From: Candidatus Hydrogenedentota bacterium
GTDB lineage: Bacteria > Hydrogenedentota > Hydrogenedentia > Hydrogenedentales > SLHB01
NCBI GenBank assembly: GCA_013359265.1
Contig: JABWCD010000005.1
Span: 261,678-325,677 of the forward strand
Length of the DNA stretch: 64,000 nt
Reading direction: 5' to 3'
The translations under genes and the position numbers were made by a program. Below, piece by piece: positions 36,011-45,286 of this stretch. The first letter of the stretch is position 1. Each line of letters opens with the position of its first letter. The notes below the pieces were generated by a model. The model worked only from the letters and a program-made list of their open reading frames with translations, made no database searches and had not been told where the DNA came from.

Positions 36011-36749
36011 CAGTCCTTACGCCAAGGCCGCCGCTATGTTCGAGTCTGCTTCCGCAATGCCGCACGAACGCGGACAAGAGCCAATCGGGTTGTAGTGGAT
36101 CGCGTTCGGGGTGCCACTGGACACCAATGACGAAATTCTTGTCCGGACGCTCGATTGCTTCGATCAGACCATCTGGGCTCGTCGCCGCGAGGTTATAGTT
36201 GGCGGGAACATCCCGGATTGCCTGGTGGTGTGAGGACGTAATTTCGAGCGTCATTGCCGGAGCGACCTCGGCCAGCCGTGTACCCGCCACGAAGTTGACC
36301 TGATGCCGGTGGAGCCGGCTGGGGGTGCCGTGAACGAGTGATCCGGGCCGTTGATCGGGTATGTCCTGAATCATTCTTCCTCCGGATGCGACGTTCATAA
36401 TCTGCATGCCGAGGCAGATACCGAGCAGGGGCTTATCTACTTCCAAGGCCGTTGTTAACCAAAGTAGTTCGCTCTCCCAACGCGGCATGGGGAGCGGCGA
36501 GACTTTGGGGTGCGGGGGCTCGCCCAAGACTTCGGGGGGAATATCGTCGCCACCGGACAGGATGATGCCATCGATCCGCTCGAGCATGGACTCGCAGATC
36601 GCGGCCGACGCCAGCGGTAGAATCACAGGTAGGGCACCGGCGGCAGTGATGGCGTCGCCGTAGCTTGTCAAGAGTCTACTGCTGTTCCAGGGGCGACCGT
36701 CATTCGTGTTTACGACGAGTTCGCTTGTCACGCCGATCAAAGGTTTCAT
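36000..36749 (-). CDS. Gamma-glutamyl-GABA hydrolase-like class I glutamine amidotransferase (PuuD type)
   Basis: 249 residues of the peptidase C26 family. The catalytic triad is C112 in GICLGMQIMN, H213 and E215 in GVQWHPERD; oxyanion and family motifs are IDGIILSGGDDIPP and SHHQAIRDVP. The family hydrolyses gamma-glutamyl amides such as gamma-Glu-GABA; the true substrate is not known. The ATG at 36749 is chosen since homology starts at KPLIGVTSE; the open frame extends further upstream. It is the first gene of a tight five-gene operon ending at 31964. Confidence 0.9.
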   Translation of the reverse strand: MKPLIGVTSELVVNTNDGRPWNSSRLLTSYGDAITAAGALPVILPLASAAICESMLERIDGIILSGGDDIPPEVLGEPPHPKVSPLPMPRWESELLWLTTALEVDKPLLGICLGMQIMNVASGGRMIQDIPDQRPGSLVHGTPSRLHRHQVNFVAGTRLAEVAPAMTLEITSSHHQAIRDVPANYNLAATSPDGLIEAIERPDKNFVIGVQWHPERDPLQPDWLLSAFVRHCGSRLEHSGGLGVRTDVV

Positions 36750-37045
36750 CGAACAACCTCTAACACATTGGATGCTCTTGCTTTGCGAATGCCGCCCCAG
36801 ACGCCGCGGCGACCGGTTCGCGAGTGCGCCTCCGAACTTGTCCATGACGACGCAACTCGAAGCGGGAGTATAGCATCACCTTCGTGTGAGCCGTAAAGGC
36901 GCAACACACGGTGTGCGGCGAATGGTGCGAAACCTGAGCAAGCCAAGGCGAGTCAAACCCATGAGTTGGAGTGTATCCGTGCGCCTGCCATACGGTATGC
37001 GCGGTACAGTTCGGCGAACGTAAAGTGCGCGGGTATGGAGGACAT
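36750..37045. other. Divergent intergenic region between the amidotransferase operon and the RND efflux operon
   Basis: About 300 bp without a gene. The minus-strand frame of the amidotransferase stays open here but shows no conserved residues. It must hold the promoters of both divergent operons; no clear -35/-10 pair or operator was picked out by eye, and no TetR/MarR-type regulator gene is present next to the pump. Confidence 0.5.
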
Positions 37046-38272
37046 ATGGCAACGTGGTCTCGAATCATCGGGCTGGCGGCGGTGATAGGCGTGTTGGTGG
37101 GCTGCACCGGCGCTGCGCCGACGCCAAATAAGAACGAGGCCCTGGCCAAGCGTGCGGAACAAAAGCCGGCGCCGATTCCCGTCGAGGCGCAACTGCCCAC
37201 GCGCGGCTCGCTCTCCGAGTTTTTCGAAACGACCACCCGTGTCGAAGCCGATCGCAGTGTCCAGGTGACCTCCGAGGGCGTCGGGAAGTGCTTGCGAATA
37301 CTTGTCGATGAAGGCGATTCCGTCAGCAAGGGCGACGTGCTTGCCGAACTGGATACATCGGAGCTCAACACACAACTTGCATCCGCGAGGACCCAGCTCG
37401 CGAAGGCCAAGGCCGATTATAACCGCGCCCGGGAGAGTGTGAAGGAGGGTCTGGTTGCGCCGCTCGAGTTCGAGAACGCCAAGTACGCGCTCGAACAGCA
37501 GCAGGCGAGCGTGGATCAGCTCAACGTCCAGTTGGGCAATATGACAGTGCGCGCGCCATTGTCGGGAATCGTAACGCAGAAGATGGCGCAAGTCGGCCAA
37601 ATCATATCGTCCGGTTCGCCGTGCTTCGAGATCATCGACCCGCAATCGTATGTTCTGAACATAAACGTGCCGGAAAAGGGCTATCTGTCGCGCATCGAGG
37701 TGGGTCAGGCGGCCGCGGTGAAGCTCGATTCGCTGGATGAAGAGGTCACGGCGAAGGTGAGGAGAATCAACCCGGCCGTGGACCCGACGAGCGGCACGGT
37801 CAAGGTCACGCTCGGCGTGGAGAAATCGGCGCTGTCCAAATTGCGCAATCACGCATTTGCGCGGGTGAACGTTGTTCTCGCCACGCATGAGAATGCGCTG
37901 CTGGTGCCGAAGAATGCCGTGGTGGAGGAGAACACCCGGAAGTATATTTACGTGGTGGAACTGCCGGCGGTAGAGGATGCCGAGACCGCTGCCGACGAGG
38001 CAACGAAGGCAGATGAAACGATTCTGATCGCGTCGCGCCGCGAAGTCATGACGGGGCTCGAGGACAGCACGAACGTCGAAATCCTTGAAGGCATAGCTGA
38101 CAGCGATCGCGTCGTTACGGTTGGTCAGCAGACGCTGAAGTCCGGCGCGGAGGTGAAGCTTACTTCGGTGCAGGGCGAGTTGCTTGCCAATGCCCGCCTG
38201 AGCGCCGAGGAGGCGCTCCAGGCCGCGAAGGACGAGCACGCAGAAGACAAGTCCGAATCGCCGGCTCCATAA
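37046..38272 (+). CDS. RND efflux periplasmic adaptor (membrane fusion) lipoprotein
   Basis: 408 residues. Lipoprotein signal with lipobox GVLVGC (Cys about 16). The HlyD/AcrA architecture is present: barrel/lipoyl halves around VQVTSEGVGKCLRILVDEGDSVSKGDVLAELD (starting near residue 73), a coiled-coil hairpin (about 110-165) and the closing lipoyl half MTVRAPLSGIVTQKMAQVG, then a beta-barrel and membrane-proximal domain. GGAGG selects the ATG at 37046. Fewer than 30 bases separate it from the first RND permease. An outer-membrane TolC-like partner is not in the window. Confidence 0.94.
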   Translation: MATWSRIIGLAAVIGVLVGCTGAAPTPNKNEALAKRAEQKPAPIPVEAQLPTRGSLSEFFETTTRVEADRSVQVTSEGVGKCLRILVDEGDSVSKGDVLAELDTSELNTQLASARTQLAKAKADYNRARESVKEGLVAPLEFENAKYALEQQQASVDQLNVQLGNMTVRAPLSGIVTQKMAQVGQIISSGSPCFEIIDPQSYVLNINVPEKGYLSRIEVGQAAAVKLDSLDEEVTAKVRRINPAVDPTSGTVKVTLGVEKSALSKLRNHAFARVNVVLATHENALLVPKNAVVEENTRKYIYVVELPAVEDAETAADEATKADETILIASRREVMTGLEDSTNVEILEGIADSDRVVTVGQQTLKSGAEVKLTSVQGELLANARLSAEEALQAAKDEHAEDKSESPAP

Positions 38273-38299
38273 GCCTGCGTAAACCATAAAGCGCATTGC

Positions 38300-41200
38300 A
38301 TGGGCCACCCAATCCCCGATCTGCCGGAGAAACATTACAGCCTGCCTGTACGCCGTCCAGTGACCATTGCGATGGTGTTCGTCACATTGTGCGTGTTCGG
38401 TTGGAAGTCGTATCAAGAGCTTCCGATCAATTTGATGCCGGACATTTCGTACCCGACGCTGACTGTGCGGACCGAATACGAGGCCGCAGCGCCCGAGGAC
38501 GTCGAGAAGCTGGTTACGCGCCCGCTTGAAGAGCAACTCAGCATCGTAAGCGGCTTGATCCAGTGCAGCAGTACGTCGTCCGCCGGTCTTTCGGAAATCG
38601 TTCTTGAATTCACGTGGGGCACGGACATGGGCGCGGCGCAGCAGGACGTTCGTGACCGGCTCGATCTTTTCGAGCCGCCCAAGGAAGTCACCGAGAAGCC
38701 GGTGATACTGCGCTTCGATCCGACGTTGGATCCGGTATTCCGAATTGCGATCACCGGCAAGGACCTCTCGAATATCGAGGATCCCAAGCGACGCGCGGAG
38801 GAGAACGAGCGCCAGTTGACGGAACTGCGCGAGGCATGCGAACGCTTCATCAAGGGCGACCTTGAGTCCGAGCAGGGCATCGCGCAAGCGGACGTTCGTG
38901 GAGGCCGTGAAGCCGAGGTGCAGGTGCTCGTCGACTCCGAGCGCATTAAGACGCTTGGGTTGACGCTCGAAAACGTCGTGCAGGCCCTGGCGCAGCAGAA
39001 TATCAATCTCAGCGGCGGCAGCCTGCGCGAAGGCAAGACCGAGTATCTTGTCCGTACGGTGAACGAGTGGGAACGCGTTGAGGAAATCGAGGACTCGATA
39101 ATCTCGAAGGGAACGCGGTTGCGCGACGTCGCGGATGTGACGCTCGGCGAGAAGGACCGCGAATCGGTTGTCCGCGTGAACGGGCGCGAGGCGGTCGAGC
39201 TTCAGATTTACAAGTGGGGTGACGCGAACACCGTGCAGGTCTGCAATACGGTCCGCGACCTGTTTGGTCTGGAGCGCGAGAAGTCCAGTCTCGAAAAACT
39301 GACGGCTTGGCTGGGCGCGAACTCGACGCCCCCGGCGGACGCACGCGTTCCCGCCGTGGTGGCGTTGTATCAGCTTCAGAAGGAACTGGAAGAGGGGCTT
39401 ACCCTGCGCAATCGCCTGCCGGACGGCGTGGAACTTCACGTCGTCGCCGATCAATCGCGGTTCATCAAAGCGGCGATCGCGGAAGTGCAGAGTGCGGCAA
39501 TTTGGGGTGGCGTGCTCGCGGTGCTTGTTCTATACGTTTTCTTGCAGGAAATTCGCGCGACGATCATCATGAACATCGCGCTGCCGATCTCGATTCTTAC
39601 CACATTCATCCCGATGTTCCTGCAAGACCTCAGCCTCAATATCATGTCGCTGGGCGGTCTCGCGGTGGGCGTTGGCATGCTGACAGACAACTCGATTGTC
39701 GTTATGGAAAGCATTCAGCGGTGCCGCGACGAAGGCGACGACACGAAGGACGCGGTGGAGCGTGGAACGAGCGAAGTGTACGGCCCCGTCATGGCGTCTA
39801 CGCTTACGACGACATGCGTATTCCTGCCGATGGCGTTTGTGCAGGGCGTCGCGGGTCAACTCTTCAAGGACCATGCGCTGGTTGTCACTTACTCGTTGCT
39901 GGCGTCTTTGCTCGTTGCGCTATACCTGAATCCGATGATTGCCGCGCGCGAGAAGATGAAGTTCACCGCGGGCAGCGACGCAATATGGGTGATATCCGCG
40001 TACCGCCGCGGACGGAAGGAGGGGGGCGGCAGGCTCACTTCGCTGTTGCTGATTCCGGTGAACGCGCTGTTTTTGACGGCCGAATGGCTGCTTGACGAGT
40101 TCTGGCAAGATGTTCATCCCATCGTGCAATGGGTCAAGAACGCCGCGGCAAACGTCGGAGCGAAAGGCGCGGGAGCCGTTCCCGCATTGATACTTGCCGT
40201 GGTTTTCGCGCCGATAGCGTTGTTGTGCATGCTTCTTCTGTTTTGCACGCACTGCCTTCTTCGATCGGTCATTCAATTCCTTGTAACGGTATTCTTCTTC
40301 TTAAGCCTCGTAATCGGCGCGGTCTTTGGCCTGATCGGATGGGTGTTCAACTTCATTTTTTACGTTCCGCTCAAGATGTTTGACAGAGGGTTCGAGTGGT
40401 TTCGCAGCACCTATGCGATCGTGCTCGCGAAGTCACTCAAATTCAGCCCCGCGGTTTTGGCGCTCACAATTGTGTTCTTCATTCACTCGATTACGTTGAT
40501 TCCCAATCTTGGCGGCGAACTCATTCCGCCTATGAACCAGGGTGAATTCACGATCCGCATGGAAGCGCCTCCGGGTACGCGTCTCGAAGAAACGGAACGG
40601 CGCGCGTCCGCGTTGGAGCGTATTGCGCTCGGGGACCCGGAGGTTGGTTCCGTTGCCGTGGAAATCGGCCAGGAGAGAGAGCAAGCCAATACCGAGCGTG
40701 GGGAAAACGTCGCCGAGTTCGTGGTCCAATTGAAGAACCCGAACGAACAAGTCGCGCGCCAGACGGAAATCATGGACTCGTTGCGCCGGAAAATCGCCGC
40801 GTTGAGTTCGGACCAGGTTACGTTCTCCGTGCCGTCCCTGTTCAGCTTCAAGACGGCCGTGGAGCTCCATATTAAGGGAGACGATTACGCGGTGTTGCGG
40901 GATGTCGGCAATCGCACGATAGACGCAATTCGCGACGTCCCGGGAATCAAGGACCCGGAACTGAACATGCGGCAGGGCTATCCGGAAATCATTGTCGAAC
41001 TCGACCGCGACTTGCTTGCCGCGAAGGGGATCGCGCCGGAGCAGGTTGCGCAACGCCTGCGCACGGAAGTGCAGGGCGAACTGCCGACGACGCTGAGCCG
41101 GCAGGGGGACAAGGTGGACATCCGCGTGCGGGCGGATCGATCAGTGTTGAACAGTGTGGCTGACTTGCGGCGGCTGTCGGTGACGGATTCGAACCCGCCG

Positions 41201-41926
41201 ATTCCGCTCGAGTCGGTTGCGAAGATTACCATTCAGGACGGACCGAGCGAAGTGCGCCGTATTGATCAACGTCAGGTCGCCGTAGTTTCCGCGAACGTCG
41301 AAGGCCGCGATCTCGCCGCCGTCATGGATGACATTACTGCGCTCCTGCCGAACGTGGAACGTCCGACGGGGTGTACGATTGAACCGGGCGGCCAGGACCG
41401 CGAATTCCGGGCTGCGTATTCGAGTCTGAAATTCGCGCTGCTGTTAGCCGTGTTTCTGGTCTACGTTGTGATGGCGTGCCAATTCGAGTCGCTGCTGCAT
41501 CCCGCGCTGGTGATGACCACGATTCCCATGGCGGCTATCGGCGTTGTGTATACGCTGGACGCCCTGAACATTCCGCTCAGCATTCTCGTCTACATCGGCG
41601 TTATCTCGTTGGCCGGTATCGTGACGAACAACGCGATCGTGTTGGTGGACTACACCAATCTGCTGATAGATCGCGGTATGCGTCGCGCGCAGGCGGTGGT
41701 GGAGGCGGGCCGCGTACGTATGCGTCCGGTGTTTATGACGACCATCACAACGATTCTTGGTTTATTGCCGATGTCGTTGGCTTCGGGCGAGGGTGACGAG
41801 ATTCGCCGGCCGATGGCAATCACGCTGATCGCGGGGCTTTGCTCGTCCACGGTCTTAACCCTCGTTGTGATTCCCATGGTCTACTACCTCTTCGGAGGCC
41901 GTGATGCGAAGCCGCAAGAGGATTAG
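38300..41926 (+). CDS. RND efflux permease 1, with an enlarged central membrane insertion
   Basis: 1208 residues, longer than the usual 1020-1060. AcrB-type layout: first TM (VRRPVTIAMVFVTLC), periplasmic porter loop 1, TM2-6 with proton-relay segment GVGMLTDNSIVVMESI, second porter loop and TM8-12 (ending VYVVMACQFESLLHPALVM...TNNAIVLVDYTNLL). Between TM6 and TM7 (39955-40395, about residues 555-700) there is an extra segment of about 100 residues with two further strongly hydrophobic stretches (ALILAVVFAPIALLCMLLLF and LVTVFFFLSLVIGAVFGLIG). It is driven by proton motive force and works with the adaptor upstream and the second permease that overlaps its end. Confidence 0.93.
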   Translation: MGHPIPDLPEKHYSLPVRRPVTIAMVFVTLCVFGWKSYQELPINLMPDISYPTLTVRTEYEAAAPEDVEKLVTRPLEEQLSIVSGLIQCSSTSSAGLSEIVLEFTWGTDMGAAQQDVRDRLDLFEPPKEVTEKPVILRFDPTLDPVFRIAITGKDLSNIEDPKRRAEENERQLTELREACERFIKGDLESEQGIAQADVRGGREAEVQVLVDSERIKTLGLTLENVVQALAQQNINLSGGSLREGKTEYLVRTVNEWERVEEIEDSIISKGTRLRDVADVTLGEKDRESVVRVNGREAVELQIYKWGDANTVQVCNTVRDLFGLEREKSSLEKLTAWLGANSTPPADARVPAVVALYQLQKELEEGLTLRNRLPDGVELHVVADQSRFIKAAIAEVQSAAIWGGVLAVLVLYVFLQEIRATIIMNIALPISILTTFIPMFLQDLSLNIMSLGGLAVGVGMLTDNSIVVMESIQRCRDEGDDTKDAVERGTSEVYGPVMASTLTTTCVFLPMAFVQGVAGQLFKDHALVVTYSLLASLLVALYLNPMIAAREKMKFTAGSDAIWVISAYRRGRKEGGGRLTSLLLIPVNALFLTAEWLLDEFWQDVHPIVQWVKNAAANVGAKGAGAVPALILAVVFAPIALLCMLLLFCTHCLLRSVIQFLVTVFFFLSLVIGAVFGLIGWVFNFIFYVPLKMFDRGFEWFRSTYAIVLAKSLKFSPAVLALTIVFFIHSITLIPNLGGELIPPMNQGEFTIRMEAPPGTRLEETERRASALERIALGDPEVGSVAVEIGQEREQANTERGENVAEFVVQLKNPNEQVARQTEIMDSLRRKIAALSSDQVTFSVPSLFSFKTAVELHIKGDDYAVLRDVGNRTIDAIRDVPGIKDPELNMRQGYPEIIVELDRDLLAAKGIAPEQVAQRLRTEVQGELPTTLSRQGDKVDIRVRADRSVLNSVADLRRLSVTDSNPPIPLESVAKITIQDGPSEVRRIDQRQVAVVSANVEGRDLAAVMDDITALLPNVERPTGCTIEPGGQDREFRAAYSSLKFALLLAVFLVYVVMACQFESLLHPALVMTTIPMAAIGVVYTLDALNIPLSILVYIGVISLAGIVTNNAIVLVDYTNLLIDRGMRRAQAVVEAGRVRMRPVFMTTITTILGLLPMSLASGEGDEIRRPMAITLIAGLCSSTVLTLVVIPMVYYLFGGRDAKPQED

Positions 41927-44900
41927 CCCTCCGGGAATCGCGCTGGCACGGCCCGTGACCATCTTCATGCTGCTTGTGACGGCGTTGTGCCTCGGCGTGA
42001 TTTCGATCAATCGTCTCCCGATCGAGTTTCTGCCGCCGATGGACCTGCCGTTCATCATCTGCCAAATCCCGTACATCGGCGCGACGCCGGAGCAGGTCGA
42101 AAAAGAGGTGGCGATTCCCGCGGAAGGCGAGTTCCGCACGTTATCGAGTCTTGAACGGGTCTTGACAACGTGCGACTCGAATGGCGCCACGATACGGCTG
42201 ATTTTCGAAATGGGTACGGACATGGCGAACGCGACGGCCGACGTGCGCGATCGCATGGAGCGGCTCAAGCTGCAACTGCCGGACGAGATCGAGAACATCT
42301 TCCTTCGGCGCTTCAATTTGAACTCGATGCCGGTCATGGCGTTCAGCATCTATGGGCCCGGCGACGAAGAAGAGCTGGCGTATCTGGTGCGGACCATTCT
42401 AAAGCCGCGCATCATGCGCCTTGACGGCGTCGCGGACATCACGATATTCGGCAAGCCCGAGAAGGAAGTGTTGATCGAGTTCGACCAGGACGCCCTGCGC
42501 AACCGGGGCGCCGGACTGTTCCAAGTGGTATCCGCGCTCCGTCAGAGCAGCATTAACGTCTCGGCCGGCGACATTGCGGACGGCGGTAGAAAATTCTACG
42601 TCCGCACGCTTGGCGAGTTTACAACTCCTGAAGACATCGGCCGCCTCATCGTTGGAAGCAATGCGCTGCGGCTGCGAGACGTGGCGACAGTGGGGTACCG
42701 CACGCGCGAGGTTTCAACCGATTTTTCCATCGATGGGCGCTCCGGCACGTTTATGCTGGTCCGCAAGGAGGCCGAGGCGAATGCGATCCAGACGTGCAGG
42801 AACGTTCACGCGGAACTTGAGAAGTTGGCTTCGGACCCGATCTTTCGCGACACCAAGACGTTCATGTTCTTCGATCAGTCCGATCTGATCCTTTCCACCC
42901 TGGGAAGCCTCAAGAGTTCCGCGGGAATGGGCGCGGTCCTCGCCGTGATCGTCCTGTTTCTGTTTCTGTTGCGCATGCGCCCGACGATCGTCGTAGCGAC
43001 CGCGATTCCGACGTCCGCGGTATTCGCCTTTATTTATATGTACTTTTTCGGGATCACCCTGAACCTGATCACGATGATCTCGTTTATTCTTGCGATCGGC
43101 ATGCTCATTGACGACTCGATCGTGGTGATCGAGAATATTTACCGTCACCGGCAACTCGGCCTCGACCGGAAGCAAAGCGCGCTGATTGGCACCGAGGAAG
43201 TCATTCTGCCGAATTTTGCATCGGCGCTGACCACGCTTGCGCCGTTCGTCCCGGTGTTCTACCTGGACGCGGGGATTTTTTCGACGTACCTGCGCCAGTT
43301 TGCCGTGCCTATCGTGATTTGTCAGTTCTCCAGTTTGTTAATCGGAATTACCTTCATTCCGCTGGCAGTGAGCCGAATTAAGCCGCGCCGCGAAATGCAG
43401 ATTATGCAATTCCTCCGGCGTCATGGCTTTGCCCGACTCCTTTCGACCGACGACGTAATCGGCGGGCAAGGAGGCACGCGCCGGTGGAACCCGTTCCGCC
43501 GATTGGCATGGTGGTACCTTGTTGTGCTCGGTTGGTCGCTGCGCAACCGGATGCTGGTGCTGGGCATCATCATCGTCGTGCTCGGACTTACCTGGTTTGT
43601 CCCATACAGCAACATGCAGATGCAGAACGAACCCGCGGTAGATACGCGGCAAGTCGAGATCAACGTTCGCCTCGATCAAGGGTACGACCTCGACAAGGCC
43701 CGGGCGCTGTTCGCGGACATTCGTGGACTGGTGGACGAGCAACGTGCCGAGTTGGGTATCAAAAACGTGTTTACACGCTGCGATCAGTATGGCGGCGACA
43801 TCAACATCTACCTTTACACGGATGACGACAAAGACGAAGCCAATGGCCTTCCCGAACGCCCGGAGGGTATGGATTCCCCGTATTCGACCGAGGAAGCGAT
43901 GGACATTCTGTGGCAGCGGCTTCCGAGAAAGATTCCCGGCGGCGAGCTTCGCTTTCGCGTCGCCGAAGCAACGGAGCAGTCTACGCGATCGTTTGCGTTG
44001 CAGCTTCGCGGTGACGACGCGGCGATGCTGCGGGTGTATGCCGATCAACTCGAAAAACGCATGGTCGAAACGATACCGGACATCACCGAAGTCACGACAG
44101 ATGTTGAGCGCAGGCGCAGCGAGATTCAGCTTGGCGTTCGGGAGAACATGGCGGACCTACACGGATTGACGCCGTTGGGCATCGCGCAAACCGTCGATTT
44201 TGCCCTGCGCGGCGTGCGTCTTTCGTATCTCAAGCAGGGCGGGCGCGAGATTCCGGTGTGGGCGCAATTTCAGGAGGAAGACCGCAAGTCGAAGGCGAAC
44301 CTCGAGAACGTGGCGCTAATCGGTCAGGGCGGCGGCCAGGTCTCGCTGAATCAGCTCGTCGAATTCGGAAAGGCCGACAGCCCCCAGGTCATCAACCGCG
44401 TGAACGGCAAGAATGTCATCTCGGTCACGTCCAAATTCAAAGGTCAGGATCTGGGCGGAATCATGGCGAAGCTCAAGGAAATCCTGACGACATTTGGCAT
44501 GGCGCCGGGTTACACCGTCGAGTTTGGCGACGAGCTGATGAATCTGGAAGAGAACAGCGCGAACTTTACGGCGATGATGGTGCTCGCGGTCATACTAATT
44601 TACGTAGTACTCGGCGCAACGTTCGAGTCGTTTATTCTTCCCGTCTCGATACTCGCGACGTTGCCCCTTGCCGCTATCGGGTCGTTTTGGTATCTGTATA
44701 TCAGCGATACGCCGTTTGACGTGCTGTGCATGATCGGGTTTCTGTTGCTTGTGGGCATTATTGTCAAGAATGGTATCGTTCTCATCGACTTTATCAAGAT
44801 GGAGCGCGAGAGGGGCGTCGATCGGTATACGGCGGTGCTCTGCGCGGGCCGAGACCGCCTGCGCCCCGTGCTCATGACCGCTTCGACGACGATTCTCGGC

Positions 44901-45149
44901 TCGCTGCCCATTGGCATTGGCAGCGAGCTTGGCGGTGAGGTTTCGTTTGACGGGGTCGGCAAGATTCTCATCGGCGGTATGGTGACGGGCACGCTACTTA
45001 CGATGGTGATTGTCCCGGTCGTCTACACGGTCATCGACGATCTCCGAGTCTGGTTTTCAAGTTACTTCGCCAACCTCGGGAACCTGCTGCGCATTCGCCG
45101 CGCGTATGGCGCCCGGCCCAAGGAATCGCTGCACCCGACGATTCACTAA
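41904..45149 (+). CDS. RND efflux permease 2
   Basis: 1081 residues from the ATG at 41904 (a GTG lies one codon earlier; GGAGG at 41894 fits the ATG better). AcrB-type protein with the TM4 proton relay AIGMLIDDSIVVIENI, porter loops, and the C-terminal motif GIIVKNGIVLIDFIKMERERG. Length is near normal, unlike its partner. Its start overlaps the end of permease 1 by 23 bases, so both are made together. Pairs of unlike RND subunits form hetero-trimers in MdtBC; such pairing is possible here. Substrate (drug, lipid, metal) cannot be read. Confidence 0.94.
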   Translation: MRSRKRISPPGIALARPVTIFMLLVTALCLGVISINRLPIEFLPPMDLPFIICQIPYIGATPEQVEKEVAIPAEGEFRTLSSLERVLTTCDSNGATIRLIFEMGTDMANATADVRDRMERLKLQLPDEIENIFLRRFNLNSMPVMAFSIYGPGDEEELAYLVRTILKPRIMRLDGVADITIFGKPEKEVLIEFDQDALRNRGAGLFQVVSALRQSSINVSAGDIADGGRKFYVRTLGEFTTPEDIGRLIVGSNALRLRDVATVGYRTREVSTDFSIDGRSGTFMLVRKEAEANAIQTCRNVHAELEKLASDPIFRDTKTFMFFDQSDLILSTLGSLKSSAGMGAVLAVIVLFLFLLRMRPTIVVATAIPTSAVFAFIYMYFFGITLNLITMISFILAIGMLIDDSIVVIENIYRHRQLGLDRKQSALIGTEEVILPNFASALTTLAPFVPVFYLDAGIFSTYLRQFAVPIVICQFSSLLIGITFIPLAVSRIKPRREMQIMQFLRRHGFARLLSTDDVIGGQGGTRRWNPFRRLAWWYLVVLGWSLRNRMLVLGIIIVVLGLTWFVPYSNMQMQNEPAVDTRQVEINVRLDQGYDLDKARALFADIRGLVDEQRAELGIKNVFTRCDQYGGDINIYLYTDDDKDEANGLPERPEGMDSPYSTEEAMDILWQRLPRKIPGGELRFRVAEATEQSTRSFALQLRGDDAAMLRVYADQLEKRMVETIPDITEVTTDVERRRSEIQLGVRENMADLHGLTPLGIAQTVDFALRGVRLSYLKQGGREIPVWAQFQEEDRKSKANLENVALIGQGGGQVSLNQLVEFGKADSPQVINRVNGKNVISVTSKFKGQDLGGIMAKLKEILTTFGMAPGYTVEFGDELMNLEENSANFTAMMVLAVILIYVVLGATFESFILPVSILATLPLAAIGSFWYLYISDTPFDVLCMIGFLLLVGIIVKNGIVLIDFIKMERERGVDRYTAVLCAGRDRLRPVLMTASTTILGSLPIGIGSELGGEVSFDGVGKILIGGMVTGTLLTMVIVPVVYTVIDDLRVWFSSYFANLGNLLRIRRAYGARPKESLHPTIH

Positions 45150-45154
45150 TCCCT

Positions 45155-45286
45155 CTGGCATTTTTTTGAATTCGCTGATATACTCCGTTCGTTCCGTGCC
45201 AAGTCAGGACACTGGGGAGTTGGCCCTGACACCTTGTCGCTAAGGGGACGCCGATTGCGTCTAGGTCTGAGGCACGGAGTTTCTTT
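45155..45286 (+). promoter_or_regulatory. Promoter and structured 5' leader (riboswitch-like) before the beta-helix gene
   Basis: CTGGCA (45155-45160) and an extended -10, TGATATACT (45176-45184), predict a start near 45191. The leader then folds: P1 pairs TCCGTGCC (45193-45200) with GGCACGGA (45271-45278), all eight bases complementary. It encloses GTCAGG/CCTGAC (45203-45208/45225-45230), CCTT/AAGG (45232-45235/45242-45245) and GACGC/GCGTC (45247-45251/45257-45261), giving a multi-branch junction. The 3' strand of P1 covers the first bases of the Shine-Dalgarno GGAG (45276-45279), 7 bases before the ATG at 45287. No known riboswitch class was recognised. Confidence 0.55.

Noticed and set aside
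36953-39454. An 833-codon open frame on the minus strand
   Set aside because: It lies wholly opposite the membrane fusion protein and RND permease genes, which are certain by homology. Its translation is rich in Arg, His and Leu as expected for an antisense shadow in GC-rich DNA.
45193-45278. A tRNA gene (closing stem with three inner hairpins)
   Set aside because: Arm lengths and loops do not fit: an inner stem of 6 bp with a large loop, a 4-bp arm with a 6-base loop, no 7-base anticodon loop, no TTC loop and no CCA.
45193-45278. yybP-ykoY manganese riboswitch
   Set aside because: GGGGAGT is present, but within an inner hairpin and not at the start of the closing stem, and the second conserved loop is absent.
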